Origin: Nocardioides euryhalodurans
Lineage (GTDB): Bacteria > Actinomycetota > Actinomycetes > Propionibacteriales > Nocardioidaceae
Direction: 5' to 3'
DNA: 64,000 nucleotides
Assembly: GCF_004564375.1 (NCBI RefSeq)
Contig: NZ_CP038267.1
Span: 2,668,501-2,732,500 of the forward strand
Under the pieces are notes generated by a model. That model ran no database searches. It was not told the DNA's origin and saw only the letters and a list, made by a program, of their open reading frames with translations. How positions within the stretch are numbered: the stretch's first letter is position 1; each line of letters begins with the position of its first letter. Shown in pieces: positions 16,591-23,673 of this stretch. The position numbers were made by a program, and so were the translations under genes.

Positions 16591-18554
16591 GGTCGGGAGA
16601 CACCTTCCTGGTGGTGTGAGGGGCGCTGGCGTACGGGCAACCGGCGCAGCCACAGCACGATTCCATGGGCGCGGATGAGCAGCGAGGCACGGAGCGCCGC
16701 CGGGGCCGCGCGGAGCGGCCCGGCGTCGCCGACCTCGCCCCTGAGGGTGGCGGTGAAGAGCGCGCCGTCGTCGGTGTGCAGGGACACCGCGACGTCGAGC
16801 CTGTCGCCGGGGACCGGGACCGCGAGCTCGTAGTGCCCGTCGGTCCCGTGGAACGGGGAGACGTAGAGCTGCTTGTCGGTTCGGGCGCGGCCCTGGCCGT
16901 CGGGATGGACGACGTAGGCGTGCCGGTCGCCGTAGGTGTTGTGCACCTCGACCACGGTCGCGCGCTGCTCGCCGCCGGGCCCGAAGCACCAGAAGACACT
17001 GATCGGGTTGAAGCAGTAGCCGAAGGCGCGCGGCATCGCGGCCATCAGCACGCGGCCGCCGTCGAGCGCGACGCCGTGACGCTCGAGGAGGGCCTCGACG
17101 TTGCCGCGGATCGACCGGTCGGGAGCGCCGAGGTGGTCGCGCGCCTCGAAGCGCGCGAGCACTCCGCGGTCGGGCAGCCGGTCGAGGTCGACCAGCCAGG
17201 TGTGCGACCGGTGGGTGAAGGTACGCCGGAACGGACGCCGGCGGGTGTGGGAGATCGTCGTGTCGTAGACGCGCCCCTCGCCGACCTCGGGTGCCGGCGG
17301 GTCGTCCCAGCTCAGGCCCAGCCGTTCGGCGGCGGCCACCCCGGAGCGGGCGCCGTCCTCGTGGAAGCCCCAGCCGTGGTAGGCGCCGGCGAAGGCGACC
17401 CGGTCGGTCGAGATCTCGGGGAGCTGCGCCCGGGCGGCGACCGAGGCGGGGGTGTAGAGCGGGTGGGCGTACTCGCGCCGGGCGATCACGCTCCGCGGGT
17501 CGACGAGGTCGTCGCCGCCGAGCGTGACGAGGTAGTGGGTCGCGGTCGGCAGCCGCTGCAGCCGGGTGAGGTCGTAGGTCACGGTGACCTCACCGGCCTT
17601 GCCGGCGACGCGGCGGAAGTTCCACGAGGCGCGCGCGCCGTCGGCGCCCGGGAGCAGGGTGGTGTCGGTGTGCAGCAGCGCGCTGTTGGTCGAGTAGGGC
17701 AGCGCCCCGAGCACCTCGCGCTGCCGGGCGTTCGGCTCGGCGAGCATCGCGAGGGCCTGGTCGGGGTGGGTGGCGACCACGCACGCGTCGTACGTCGTGG
17801 TGACGCCGTTGCCGTCGGTCACCTCGACGCCGCCGGCCGTCTCCAGCACCGAGGTCACCTTGGTGCCGGTCCGGACGTCGGGGAGCCCCTCGAGGACCCG
17901 GGACACGTAGGCGCGGGAGCCGCCGGTGACGGTGCGCCACGTCGGCGACCCGAAGACCGAGAGCATCCCGTGGTGCTCGAGGAAGGTGAAGAGGTAGCGC
18001 GCGGGGTAGTCGAGGGCGACCGCGGGGTCGCAGGACCAGACGGCTGCGACCACCGGCTCCATGAAGTGGCGCTCGAAGTAGGGCGTGAACCGACCCTCGG
18101 CGAGGAAGTCGCGCAGCGTCTGCTCCGGACCGGCGCCGGCCTCGGTCGCGAGCAGCCGACGCGCGCGGCGGTGGAAGCGGGGGATCTCCGTCAGCATCCG
18201 GAGGTACGCCGGCCGCTTGAGGTTGGCCGACGTCGGGAACAGGCCGCGCGCACCCAGCGCGCCGGCCCACTCGACGCCCGTCTCGTCGTCGCTGACCGAC
18301 AGCGACATCTCCGACTCCTGGGTCTCGACACCGAGCTCGGCGAAGAGGCGCAGCAGGGTGGGATAGGTCCGCCGGTTGTGGACGATGAAGCCGGTGTCGA
18401 TGGCCAGGTCGTCGACCTGGTGGGTGTCGGCGTGGCCCCCGATCCGGTCGTCGGCCTCGAGGAGGGTCACGTGGGCCGTCCGCGCGGCCACGTGGGCAGC
18501 GAGGAGTCCTGCGACGCCGGACCCGATGACGGCGACGTGTCGGGGCGTACCCAT
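16587..18554 (-). CDS. FAD-dependent amine-oxidase-like protein fused to a DUF1365 domain
   Basis: A 655-residue two-domain protein. Residues ~1-430 form an FAD-binding oxidoreductase with the dinucleotide motif VIGSGVAGLLAAHVA (GSGVAG at 11-16), a following LLEADDRIGGHADTH, and the C-terminal FAD contact AFAGAYHGWGFHEDG. Residues ~440-640 are DUF1365 (DTTISHTRRRPFRRTF, then AFGYCFNPISVFWCF). In M. tuberculosis these are separate neighbours, Rv0449c and Rv0448c, next to sigK. In Rhodobacter, related oxidase genes make furan fatty acids with CFA-like partners. The fusion supports direct cooperation of the two activities. The substrate is presumably a phospholipid-bound acyl chain; this is inference. 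Confidence 0.86.
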   Translation of the reverse strand: MGTPRHVAVIGSGVAGLLAAHVAARTAHVTLLEADDRIGGHADTHQVDDLAIDTGFIVHNRRTYPTLLRLFAELGVETQESEMSLSVSDDETGVEWAGALGARGLFPTSANLKRPAYLRMLTEIPRFHRRARRLLATEAGAGPEQTLRDFLAEGRFTPYFERHFMEPVVAAVWSCDPAVALDYPARYLFTFLEHHGMLSVFGSPTWRTVTGGSRAYVSRVLEGLPDVRTGTKVTSVLETAGGVEVTDGNGVTTTYDACVVATHPDQALAMLAEPNARQREVLGALPYSTNSALLHTDTTLLPGADGARASWNFRRVAGKAGEVTVTYDLTRLQRLPTATHYLVTLGGDDLVDPRSVIARREYAHPLYTPASVAARAQLPEISTDRVAFAGAYHGWGFHEDGARSGVAAAERLGLSWDDPPAPEVGEGRVYDTTISHTRRRPFRRTFTHRSHTWLVDLDRLPDRGVLARFEARDHLGAPDRSIRGNVEALLERHGVALDGGRVLMAAMPRAFGYCFNPISVFWCFGPGGEQRATVVEVHNTYGDRHAYVVHPDGQGRARTDKQLYVSPFHGTDGHYELAVPVPGDRLDVAVSLHTDDGALFTATLRGEVGDAGPLRAAPAALRASLLIRAHGIVLWLRRLPVRQRPSHHQEGVSRP

Positions 18555-19288
18555 CAGACGTTCTTGAAGGCGAAGGTCATGACGGCAGGCAGCGTCGGCT
18601 CCTCCGAGCCGCCCTCGGGCTCGATGGTGATGCCGGCGCCGACGGCGGTGGCGGGGTCACCCTCGAACACGACCTGCTCCTCGGTGCCCGTCATCAGGCC
18701 GGCCGGGACCATGCCCACGCCGTCGTGGTTGAGCCACAGCTCGTAGACCTTGCCCGAGGGGGCGGGAGCCATGTCGTCGGCGACGAGGACGGCCTGGTTC
18801 AGCGACGGCGACCGGACGATGGTCACCTCGGTGCCGTCGTCGAGGGTCTGGGTGTACTCCTCGGCGTCGTCGGCGGCGAGGACCTGGTCGGCAGCGCTGA
18901 CCTGGGGCGGCTGGCTCGTCTGGTCCTCGGTGACCTGCTGCCAGGCGACGGTGCCACCGACGCCGAGGGCGATCACCGCGGCTGCCGCAGCGACCAACGT
19001 CGCCGGGCGAAATCGGCGGGATCCGCGTCCGACCGCCGCGTCCCGAGGGGTCTCGACCCGGGGAGGGAGCGGCCGGATGGTCTCGATGCCGGCGAGGACC
19101 TGGTCGCGCAGGTGGGCCGGAGGGGCGGTCTCGGTGGTGGTGCCGAGCAGCACCGCGGTCTCCTGCAGGCCCTGCAGCTCCTGCTGGCAGGCGGGGCACT
19201 CGGCGAGGTGACGCTCGAAGGCGGCGCGCTCGAGGTCGTCGACGGCGTCGACGGCGTAGGCGCCGACCAAGGCATGGACGTCGCTCAT
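18554..19288 (-). CDS. rskA: Anti-sigma-K factor, RskA-like
   Basis: A 244-residue membrane protein. The N-terminal cytoplasmic part has a zinc-binding anti-sigma motif (H27-x3-C31-x2-C34). One membrane segment follows (around residues 95-115, LVAAAAAVIALGVGGTVAW). The extracytoplasmic RskA domain ends the protein (AVLVADDMAPAPSGKVYELWL). It should hold the SigK-like factor inactive until regulated proteolysis. The start ATG overlaps the sigma-factor stop, giving translational coupling and a fixed ratio. Unlike M. tuberculosis RskA, a clear Cys pair is kept in the sigma-binding domain. Confidence 0.9.
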   Translation of the reverse strand: MSDVHALVGAYAVDAVDDLERAAFERHLAECPACQQELQGLQETAVLLGTTTETAPPAHLRDQVLAGIETIRPLPPRVETPRDAAVGRGSRRFRPATLVAAAAAVIALGVGGTVAWQQVTEDQTSQPPQVSAADQVLAADDAEEYTQTLDDGTEVTIVRSPSLNQAVLVADDMAPAPSGKVYELWLNHDGVGMVPAGLMTGTEEQVVFEGDPATAVGAGITIEPEGGSEEPTLPAVMTFAFKNV

Positions 19289-19890
19289 GACCCCTTCACT
19301 CCCATCGCGTCGCGCATCCGGATCAGTCCGTCGCGGATGCGGGTCTTGGCGGTGCCGACCGGTAGGTCCAGCATGCTCGCCACCTCCGTGTGTGTGTATC
19401 CGCCGAAGTACGCCAGCTCCAGGGCCTCACGCTGGACTCGCGTGAGCTCCCCGAGTGCTGACCGCACCCGGCGTGCTTCCATCGTGGCCTCGGCGGCCTC
19501 GGCGGTCGCATCGTGTGCGACCGCGTGGTTGTCCTGGTGGTACGAGGTGTCACGGCGGCTGGCCGCCTCCGCTGAGCGGACCCGGTCCACCGCCTTGCGG
19601 TGGACGATGGTCAGCAGCCAGCCGATCGCGCTGCCCTTGGCGGCGTCGTAGCGGCTGGCACTGCGCCAGACCTCCAGGAACGCCTCCTGGGTGACCTCCT
19701 CGGCCTGGGCCCGGTCGCGGACGACCCTGACCGCGAGCCCGAAGGCCCTCGTCGAGGTCTCGTCGTAGAACTGGGCGAAGGCCGCACCGTCTCCGCGAGA
19801 GGATCGCTTCAACAGGTCGGAGAGGCCGAGGCCCACCGACGCCTCCCCGGAGGGGGAGACGCCGGCAGGTACGGCGCGCAGGTGGTCCAC
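19285..19890 (-). CDS. sigK: ECF RNA polymerase sigma factor, SigK-like
   Basis: A 201-residue group-4 sigma factor. Region 2 spans ~33-100 (FYDETSTRAFGLAVRVV, AEEVTQEAFLEVWRSASRYD, AIGWLLTIVHRKAVDRVRS). Region 4 spans ~140-195 (LTRVQREALELAYFGGYTHTEVASMLDLPVGTAKTRIRDGL). The start is GTG at 19890 with an AGGA ribosome-binding site nine bases upstream. RskA is encoded directly downstream. The upstream fasciclin gene ends only 38 bp before it with no strong hairpin between, so sigK is probably expressed from the SigK-type promoter of the fasciclin gene, which makes the circuit autoregulatory. Confidence 0.9.
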   Translation of the reverse strand: MDHLRAVPAGVSPSGEASVGLGLSDLLKRSSRGDGAAFAQFYDETSTRAFGLAVRVVRDRAQAEEVTQEAFLEVWRSASRYDAAKGSAIGWLLTIVHRKAVDRVRSAEAASRRDTSYHQDNHAVAHDATAEAAEATMEARRVRSALGELTRVQREALELAYFGGYTHTEVASMLDLPVGTAKTRIRDGLIRMRDAMGVKGS

Positions 19891-19928
19891 AGGCTCGATC
19901 CTTGCGTCTTCGATGTCCGAAGGAAAGA

Positions 19929-20594
19929 TCAGGGCATCATGACGGTGTCGATGATGTAGACCGTCGCGTTGGCGGTCTGGACGCCGCCGCAGAGCACGGT
20001 GGCCTTCTCGTCGCCGATGGTGGCCTCCTCGCCCGAGCCGTTGATGGTGAGCATGTCACCGTTCAGCGTCTCGAACTCGCCCGACAGCTGGTCGGGGGAG
20101 ATCTGCTGCGGGACCACGTGGTGCGTGAGCACCTGGGTCAGCGTCTCCTTGTCCTTCAGGAGCGCGTCGAGGTCCTTCTTCGGGATCGGCTCGAAGGCCG
20201 CGTTCGCCGGGGCGAACACGGTGAGCTCCTCGGCGGAGTTCAGCGGGTCGACCAGGTCGGCCGCGGTGACCGCGGAGACCAGCGTGGACAGCAGCGGGTT
20301 GGCGCTGGCGGCCGAGGCGACCGGCGCGGTGGCCATGCCCTCGACCGAGCCGTCACCGGAGGTCGGGACCTCGGCACAGGCCGGCCCGTAGAGGTTCGCG
20401 GCGGGGTCCATCTCGCCCGAGTCGGACTCCTCCTCCATCGGGGTCTCCTCCTCCTCCATGGGAGTCTCCGAGGAGGTGTCGGTCCCGGTGGCGTCGGCGG
20501 GCTCGTCGTCGCCGCCGCAGGCAGCCAGACCGGCAGACATCGTGAGAGCCGCGAGGGCCAGACCGCTGGTGCGGAGTACGGTGGTGCGCTTCAT
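19929..20594 (-). CDS. Fasciclin-domain (FAS1) lipoprotein, MPT83/MPT70-like
   Basis: A 221-residue exported protein. The signal peptide ends in a lipobox (LAAC, Cys26), so it should be a lipoprotein. A very acidic Glu/Met/Ser linker (residues ~29-60) follows, then one FAS1 domain (from ~85; ELTVFAPANAAFEPIPK, VLTHHVV, and the C-terminal ANATVYIIDTVMMP). FAS1 domains mediate cell-surface adhesion. In mycobacteria the FAS1 proteins MPT70 and MPT83 are the strongest SigK targets. Here the gene sits directly upstream of sigK and carries a SigK-like promoter, so the sigma factor and its main target appear to be one unit. Confidence 0.92.
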   Translation of the reverse strand: MKRTTVLRTSGLALAALTMSAGLAACGGDDEPADATGTDTSSETPMEEEETPMEEESDSGEMDPAANLYGPACAEVPTSGDGSVEGMATAPVASAASANPLLSTLVSAVTAADLVDPLNSAEELTVFAPANAAFEPIPKKDLDALLKDKETLTQVLTHHVVPQQISPDQLSGEFETLNGDMLTINGSGEEATIGDEKATVLCGGVQTANATVYIIDTVMMP

Positions 20595-20630
20595 AGCTGC
20601 ATACCTTCCATTGGTGGTTGAACACTGGGT

Positions 20631-20657
20631 GTTCGGTGCTGTGCGGAGTCCGGATTG
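20631..20657 (-). promoter_or_regulatory. SigK-type promoter of the fasciclin-sigK-rskA-lipid operon
   Basis: Read on the minus strand: CAATCC (-35, 20657-20652), 15 nt, CCGAAC (-10, 20636-20631). It resembles the published mycobacterial SigK pattern CCATCC/CCGAAT at 10 of 12 positions. The -10 lies 36 nt before the fasciclin ATG, leaving a leader of about 30 nt with a GGAAGG ribosome-binding site. The same spacer length occurs in the promoter at 22290-22316. Confidence 0.75.
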
Positions 20658-20767
20658 CCGGTTCTCCACATTTCTTCCGGGCCGTTGCCCGGGGGTCGAG
20701 CTGGGCGGTCGGGGGCGGGGCCTCGAGGCTCGGCGACGTGCGCGACCTCGGTGAGGCACCGGTCAGG

Positions 20768-22282
20768 TCACCCGACGCGGACGATGATCTGCTGGTAGCC
20801 GCTGGAGCCCTCGGGGAAGGGCATCGCACGGGCGGGTGACTGCACCTCGCCCTCCTGGCTCACGGCCCGGACGGTGAGGGTGTGCTGGCCGGACTCGGCC
20901 TCCCACGGCAGGTACCACTGGCGCCAGTAGTCGACCCCGGCCGAGGGGCCGAGCTCGGCGGTCTGCCAGTCGCCGCCGTCGACCTGGACCTCGACCTTGC
21001 CGATGCCGCGGTCCTGGGCCCACGCGACGCCGCCGATGAACGTCTTGCCGGAGCCGATCTCCTCGAAGGACTTCGGGGTGTCGATCCGGCTGGAGATCTT
21101 GATCGGGGCGTCGATCGCCCAGTCGCGCTCGGTCCAGTACGCCTCCTGCTCGTCGTACGTCGTGAGCGTCATGCGGGTCAGCCACTTGCACGCGCTGACG
21201 AAGCCGTAGAGGCCGGGCACGACCATCCGCACGGGGAAGCCGTGCTCGCGCGGGAGCGCCGCCCCGTTCATGCCGACCGCGATCATCGCGTCGCGGCCGT
21301 CGGTCGCGACGTCCAGCGGGGTGCTGATCGTCATGCCGTCCACGTCGGTGGACAGGATCTGGTCGGCGCTGCCGCCGACACCGGCGCGGTCGAGCAGGTC
21401 GGTGAGCCGGACTCCGAGCCAGCGGGCCCCACCCACGTACGGGCCGCCGACGTCGTTGGAGACGCAGGTCAGGGTGATGTCGCGCTCGATCAGGTCCATG
21501 TCGAGCAGGTCCTGGAAGGTGAGGGTGAGCTCCTCCTCGACGTCGCCGTCGATGACCAGCGTGTAGTCCTCGATGCCCTGCGTCGGCAGGCTGAGGCGGG
21601 TGTCGATCCGGTAGAAGTCGCTGGTGGGCGTGCGGAAGGACGCGATGCCGGGGTACTTCTCCTCCAGGCCCCGCGGGAACGCCGGCGCCGGGTCGGTGGC
21701 CTTCGGCAGCGTGACGTCGCTCGGGTCGGCACGCAGGCCGGTGACGAGTCGGCCGACCCCGCCCATCGCCGCCGCAGCCACGGCGAGTGCACCGGTGGCG
21801 ATCAGCACCCCGCGACGGCTGGGCCCGGGTGCGTCGGACTCCACCTCGCGGTCGGCGGCGGACGCGGCATGGGTGAGCCACCACAGCGCGCCGACGCCGG
21901 TGAGGGCGGTGGCGAGGGCGGGGACGGCGTCCAGGGGGCCGGCGCCCGGGCGCAGCACGGCGGCGGCGGCGGCCACGACGACCAGCAGCAGGAGGACGCT
22001 CGCGCCGAGCCAGAAGCGTCGACGAGCGAGGATGCCCCCGATCGCGGCGAGCACCGCGGCCCCGGCCATGACCGAGCCGACCAGGATCGGCTTGTCGGCG
22101 GTGCCGAACTGCGCCACCGCCCACTCCTTGACAGGGGTGGGGGTGAGGTCGATGACGGTCGAACCGACCGCGAGGACGGGGGACGACGCGGGGTCGATGA
22201 GGGAGGCCACGAGGTGGCCCGCGGCCATCCCCACCAGCGTGGCGAGGATGCCGAACCCGGCGTACGTCAGTCGCTGCTTCAT
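20768..22282 (-). CDS. Membrane-anchored molybdopterin oxidoreductase, sulfite-oxidase family
   Basis: A 504-residue protein. The first ~150 residues form about four membrane segments. A twin-arginine-like stretch (SRRGVLIATGALAVAAAAMGG) precedes the catalytic part. The catalytic domain has the sulfite-oxidase fold: the molybdenum-ligand cysteine candidate is Cys273 (TLTCVSNDVGG), followed by ARWLGVRLTDLLDRAG and the C-terminal dimerisation domain. Homologues such as M. tuberculosis Rv0218 have no known substrate; methionine-sulfoxide or other sulfoxide reduction outside the membrane is possible. The start codon lies only 7 nt after a perfect SigK-type -10. Its stop is 173 bp before the fasciclin start on the same strand. 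Confidence 0.87.
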   Translation of the reverse strand: MKQRLTYAGFGILATLVGMAAGHLVASLIDPASSPVLAVGSTVIDLTPTPVKEWAVAQFGTADKPILVGSVMAGAAVLAAIGGILARRRFWLGASVLLLLVVVAAAAAVLRPGAGPLDAVPALATALTGVGALWWLTHAASAADREVESDAPGPSRRGVLIATGALAVAAAAMGGVGRLVTGLRADPSDVTLPKATDPAPAFPRGLEEKYPGIASFRTPTSDFYRIDTRLSLPTQGIEDYTLVIDGDVEEELTLTFQDLLDMDLIERDITLTCVSNDVGGPYVGGARWLGVRLTDLLDRAGVGGSADQILSTDVDGMTISTPLDVATDGRDAMIAVGMNGAALPREHGFPVRMVVPGLYGFVSACKWLTRMTLTTYDEQEAYWTERDWAIDAPIKISSRIDTPKSFEEIGSGKTFIGGVAWAQDRGIGKVEVQVDGGDWQTAELGPSAGVDYWRQWYLPWEAESGQHTLTVRAVSQEGEVQSPARAMPFPEGSSGYQQIIVRVG

Positions 22283-22289
22283 ACGGGGC

Positions 22290-22316
22290 ATTCGGAGCGG
22301 ACGTGTCGAGGGATGG
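22290..22316 (-). promoter_or_regulatory. SigK-type promoter of the molybdopterin oxidoreductase gene, apparently leaderless
   Basis: On the minus strand CCATCC (22316-22311), 15 nt, CCGAAT (22295-22290): an exact match to both hexamers of the mycobacterial SigK promoter pattern. Only seven bases separate the -10 from the ATG at 22282, so transcription should start at or next to the A of the start codon and give a leaderless mRNA. No ribosome-binding site is visible. Confidence 0.8.
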
Positions 22317-22340
22317 GTCGCCGTCGGGCACGATGAGGCC

Positions 22341-23102
22341 ATGACCGAGCTCGTGCACCTCGACGTGACCCCCCTCGACGGCGGTGGGCTGGCCACCATC
22401 ACGCTGGACTCGCCGCACAACCGCAACGCGCTCAGCCGGCAGCTCGTCAGCGAGCTCTTCGGTCACCTGCGGGCTGCGGCGGTCGACCCCGGGGTGAAGG
22501 TGGTGCTGCTGCGCTCGGCCGACCGGGTCTTCTGCTCCGGTGCCGACCTGTCCGAGGCGACCGCCGACGGCATGGAGGAGGGCGCCCTGCGGATCGTGGA
22601 GCTGCAGCGGCTCATCGCGACCATGCCCAAGCCCGTCGTGACCGAGGTCCTCGGCGCGGTCCGCGCCGGCGGGATCGGGATCGTGGCGGCCAGTGACGTG
22701 GCGCTGGTCGCCGAGGACGCGACCTTCGCGCTGACCGAGGTCAAGCTCGGCCTCGCCGCGGCGATCATCAGCCTCACCGTCCACCACCGGATGTCACCCC
22801 GCGCCGCGTCGCTCACCACGCTCGGTGGCGAGGTGTTCAGCGGCGCCGAGGCGGCGGCGTACGGGCTGGTGACCCGGGCGGTGCCGGCGGCGGACCTGGA
22901 CGCCGAGGTCGGTCGTGCCTGCGCGAGCCTCGCGACCGGGGCGGCGCAGGGGCTGCGCGAGTCCAAGGCGATCCTCAACCGCGACCTCGTGGCGGCCATC
23001 GACGCCCGGGGCGAGGAGCTCGCCGCGCTCAGCGCCCGGCTGTTCGCGAGCGAGGAGGCACGCGAGGCGATGACCGCGTTCCTGGAGCGGAAGAAGAAGT
23101 AG
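22341..23102 (+). CDS. Enoyl-CoA hydratase/isomerase family protein
   Basis: A 253-residue crotonase-fold protein. The oxyanion-hole blocks are RVFCSGADLSEAT (residues ~63-75) and AVRAGGIGIVAASDVALVAEDATFALTEVKLGL (~113-145). Glu at the TEVKLGL position fits one catalytic glutamate of hydratases; the second position is less clear, so isomerase or hydrolase activity is also possible. It starts at ATG 22341, divergent from the SigK-controlled oxidoreductase gene with a 58-bp gap. It is not obviously linked to the SigK set. It could in principle supply the hydratase step missing from the cluster at 1-9 kb, but it lies 13 kb away. Confidence 0.85.
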   Translation: MTELVHLDVTPLDGGGLATITLDSPHNRNALSRQLVSELFGHLRAAAVDPGVKVVLLRSADRVFCSGADLSEATADGMEEGALRIVELQRLIATMPKPVVTEVLGAVRAGGIGIVAASDVALVAEDATFALTEVKLGLAAAIISLTVHHRMSPRAASLTTLGGEVFSGAEAAAYGLVTRAVPAADLDAEVGRACASLATGAAQGLRESKAILNRDLVAAIDARGEELAALSARLFASEEAREAMTAFLERKKK

Positions 23103-23148
23103 CCCGGAGCGGGCAACCTTCCGCAGCCTCCGACCGGTCCTCGGGGGC

Positions 23149-23673
23149 ATGACCACCATGACCGTCTCGGGGAGGGCGCACGTGGGGAGCCCGGCGTTCG
23201 AGGAGTTCGTGGCCGCCCGCTCCTCGCGGCTGCTGCGCACGGCCTACCTGCTCACCCACGACCACTCCCTGGCCGAGGACCTGCTGCAGACCGCGCTCAC
23301 CAAGGCGTACCTCGCCTGGGAGCGGATCGAGGGCGACCCCGAGCCGTACGTCCGGCGGATCCTGGTCAACACCTTCTCGTCGTGGTGGCGCCGCAAGTGG
23401 AACGGTGAGCAGCCCACCGACGAGCTGCCCGAGACCGGCCACCACGACGACCGGGCCGGGGAGTCCGGGGACCTCTGGGACGCGCTCGGCCGGCTGCCCC
23501 GCCGGCAGCGGGCCGTCGTCGTGCTCCGCTACTTCGAGGACCTCAGCGAGGCCCAGACCGCCGAGCTGCTCGCGATCTCGGTCGGCACCGTCAAGAGCCA
23601 GACCAGCAAGGCGCTCGCCAAGCTCCGGATCGACCCGTCCCTGGTCGACGCAGAAGGGGGACCCACCCGATGA
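23149..23673 (+). CDS. SigE-family ECF RNA polymerase sigma factor
   Basis: A 174-residue sigma factor. Its opening FEEFVAARSSRLLRTAYLLTHDHSLAEDLLQTALTKAYLAWERI is the signature of the actinobacterial SigE family (region 2), and region 4 follows as LPRRQRAVVVLRYFEDLSEAQTAELLAISVGTVKSQTSKALAKLR. A second ATG three codons in is an equally good start. The stop overlaps the start of a 428-residue membrane protein gene, which is probably its regulator or an envelope partner. It differs strongly from the SigK-like factor in the same window. Confidence 0.88.
   Translation: MTTMTVSGRAHVGSPAFEEFVAARSSRLLRTAYLLTHDHSLAEDLLQTALTKAYLAWERIEGDPEPYVRRILVNTFSSWWRRKWNGEQPTDELPETGHHDDRAGESGDLWDALGRLPRRQRAVVVLRYFEDLSEAQTAELLAISVGTVKSQTSKALAKLRIDPSLVDAEGGPTR

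Noticed and set aside
20677..20692. Small hairpin CCGGGC-CGTT-GCCCGG between the molybdopterin enzyme and fasciclin genes as a terminator
   Set aside because: The stem is only 6 bp and no T-tract follows on the transcribed strand; at this GC content such stems are frequent by chance.
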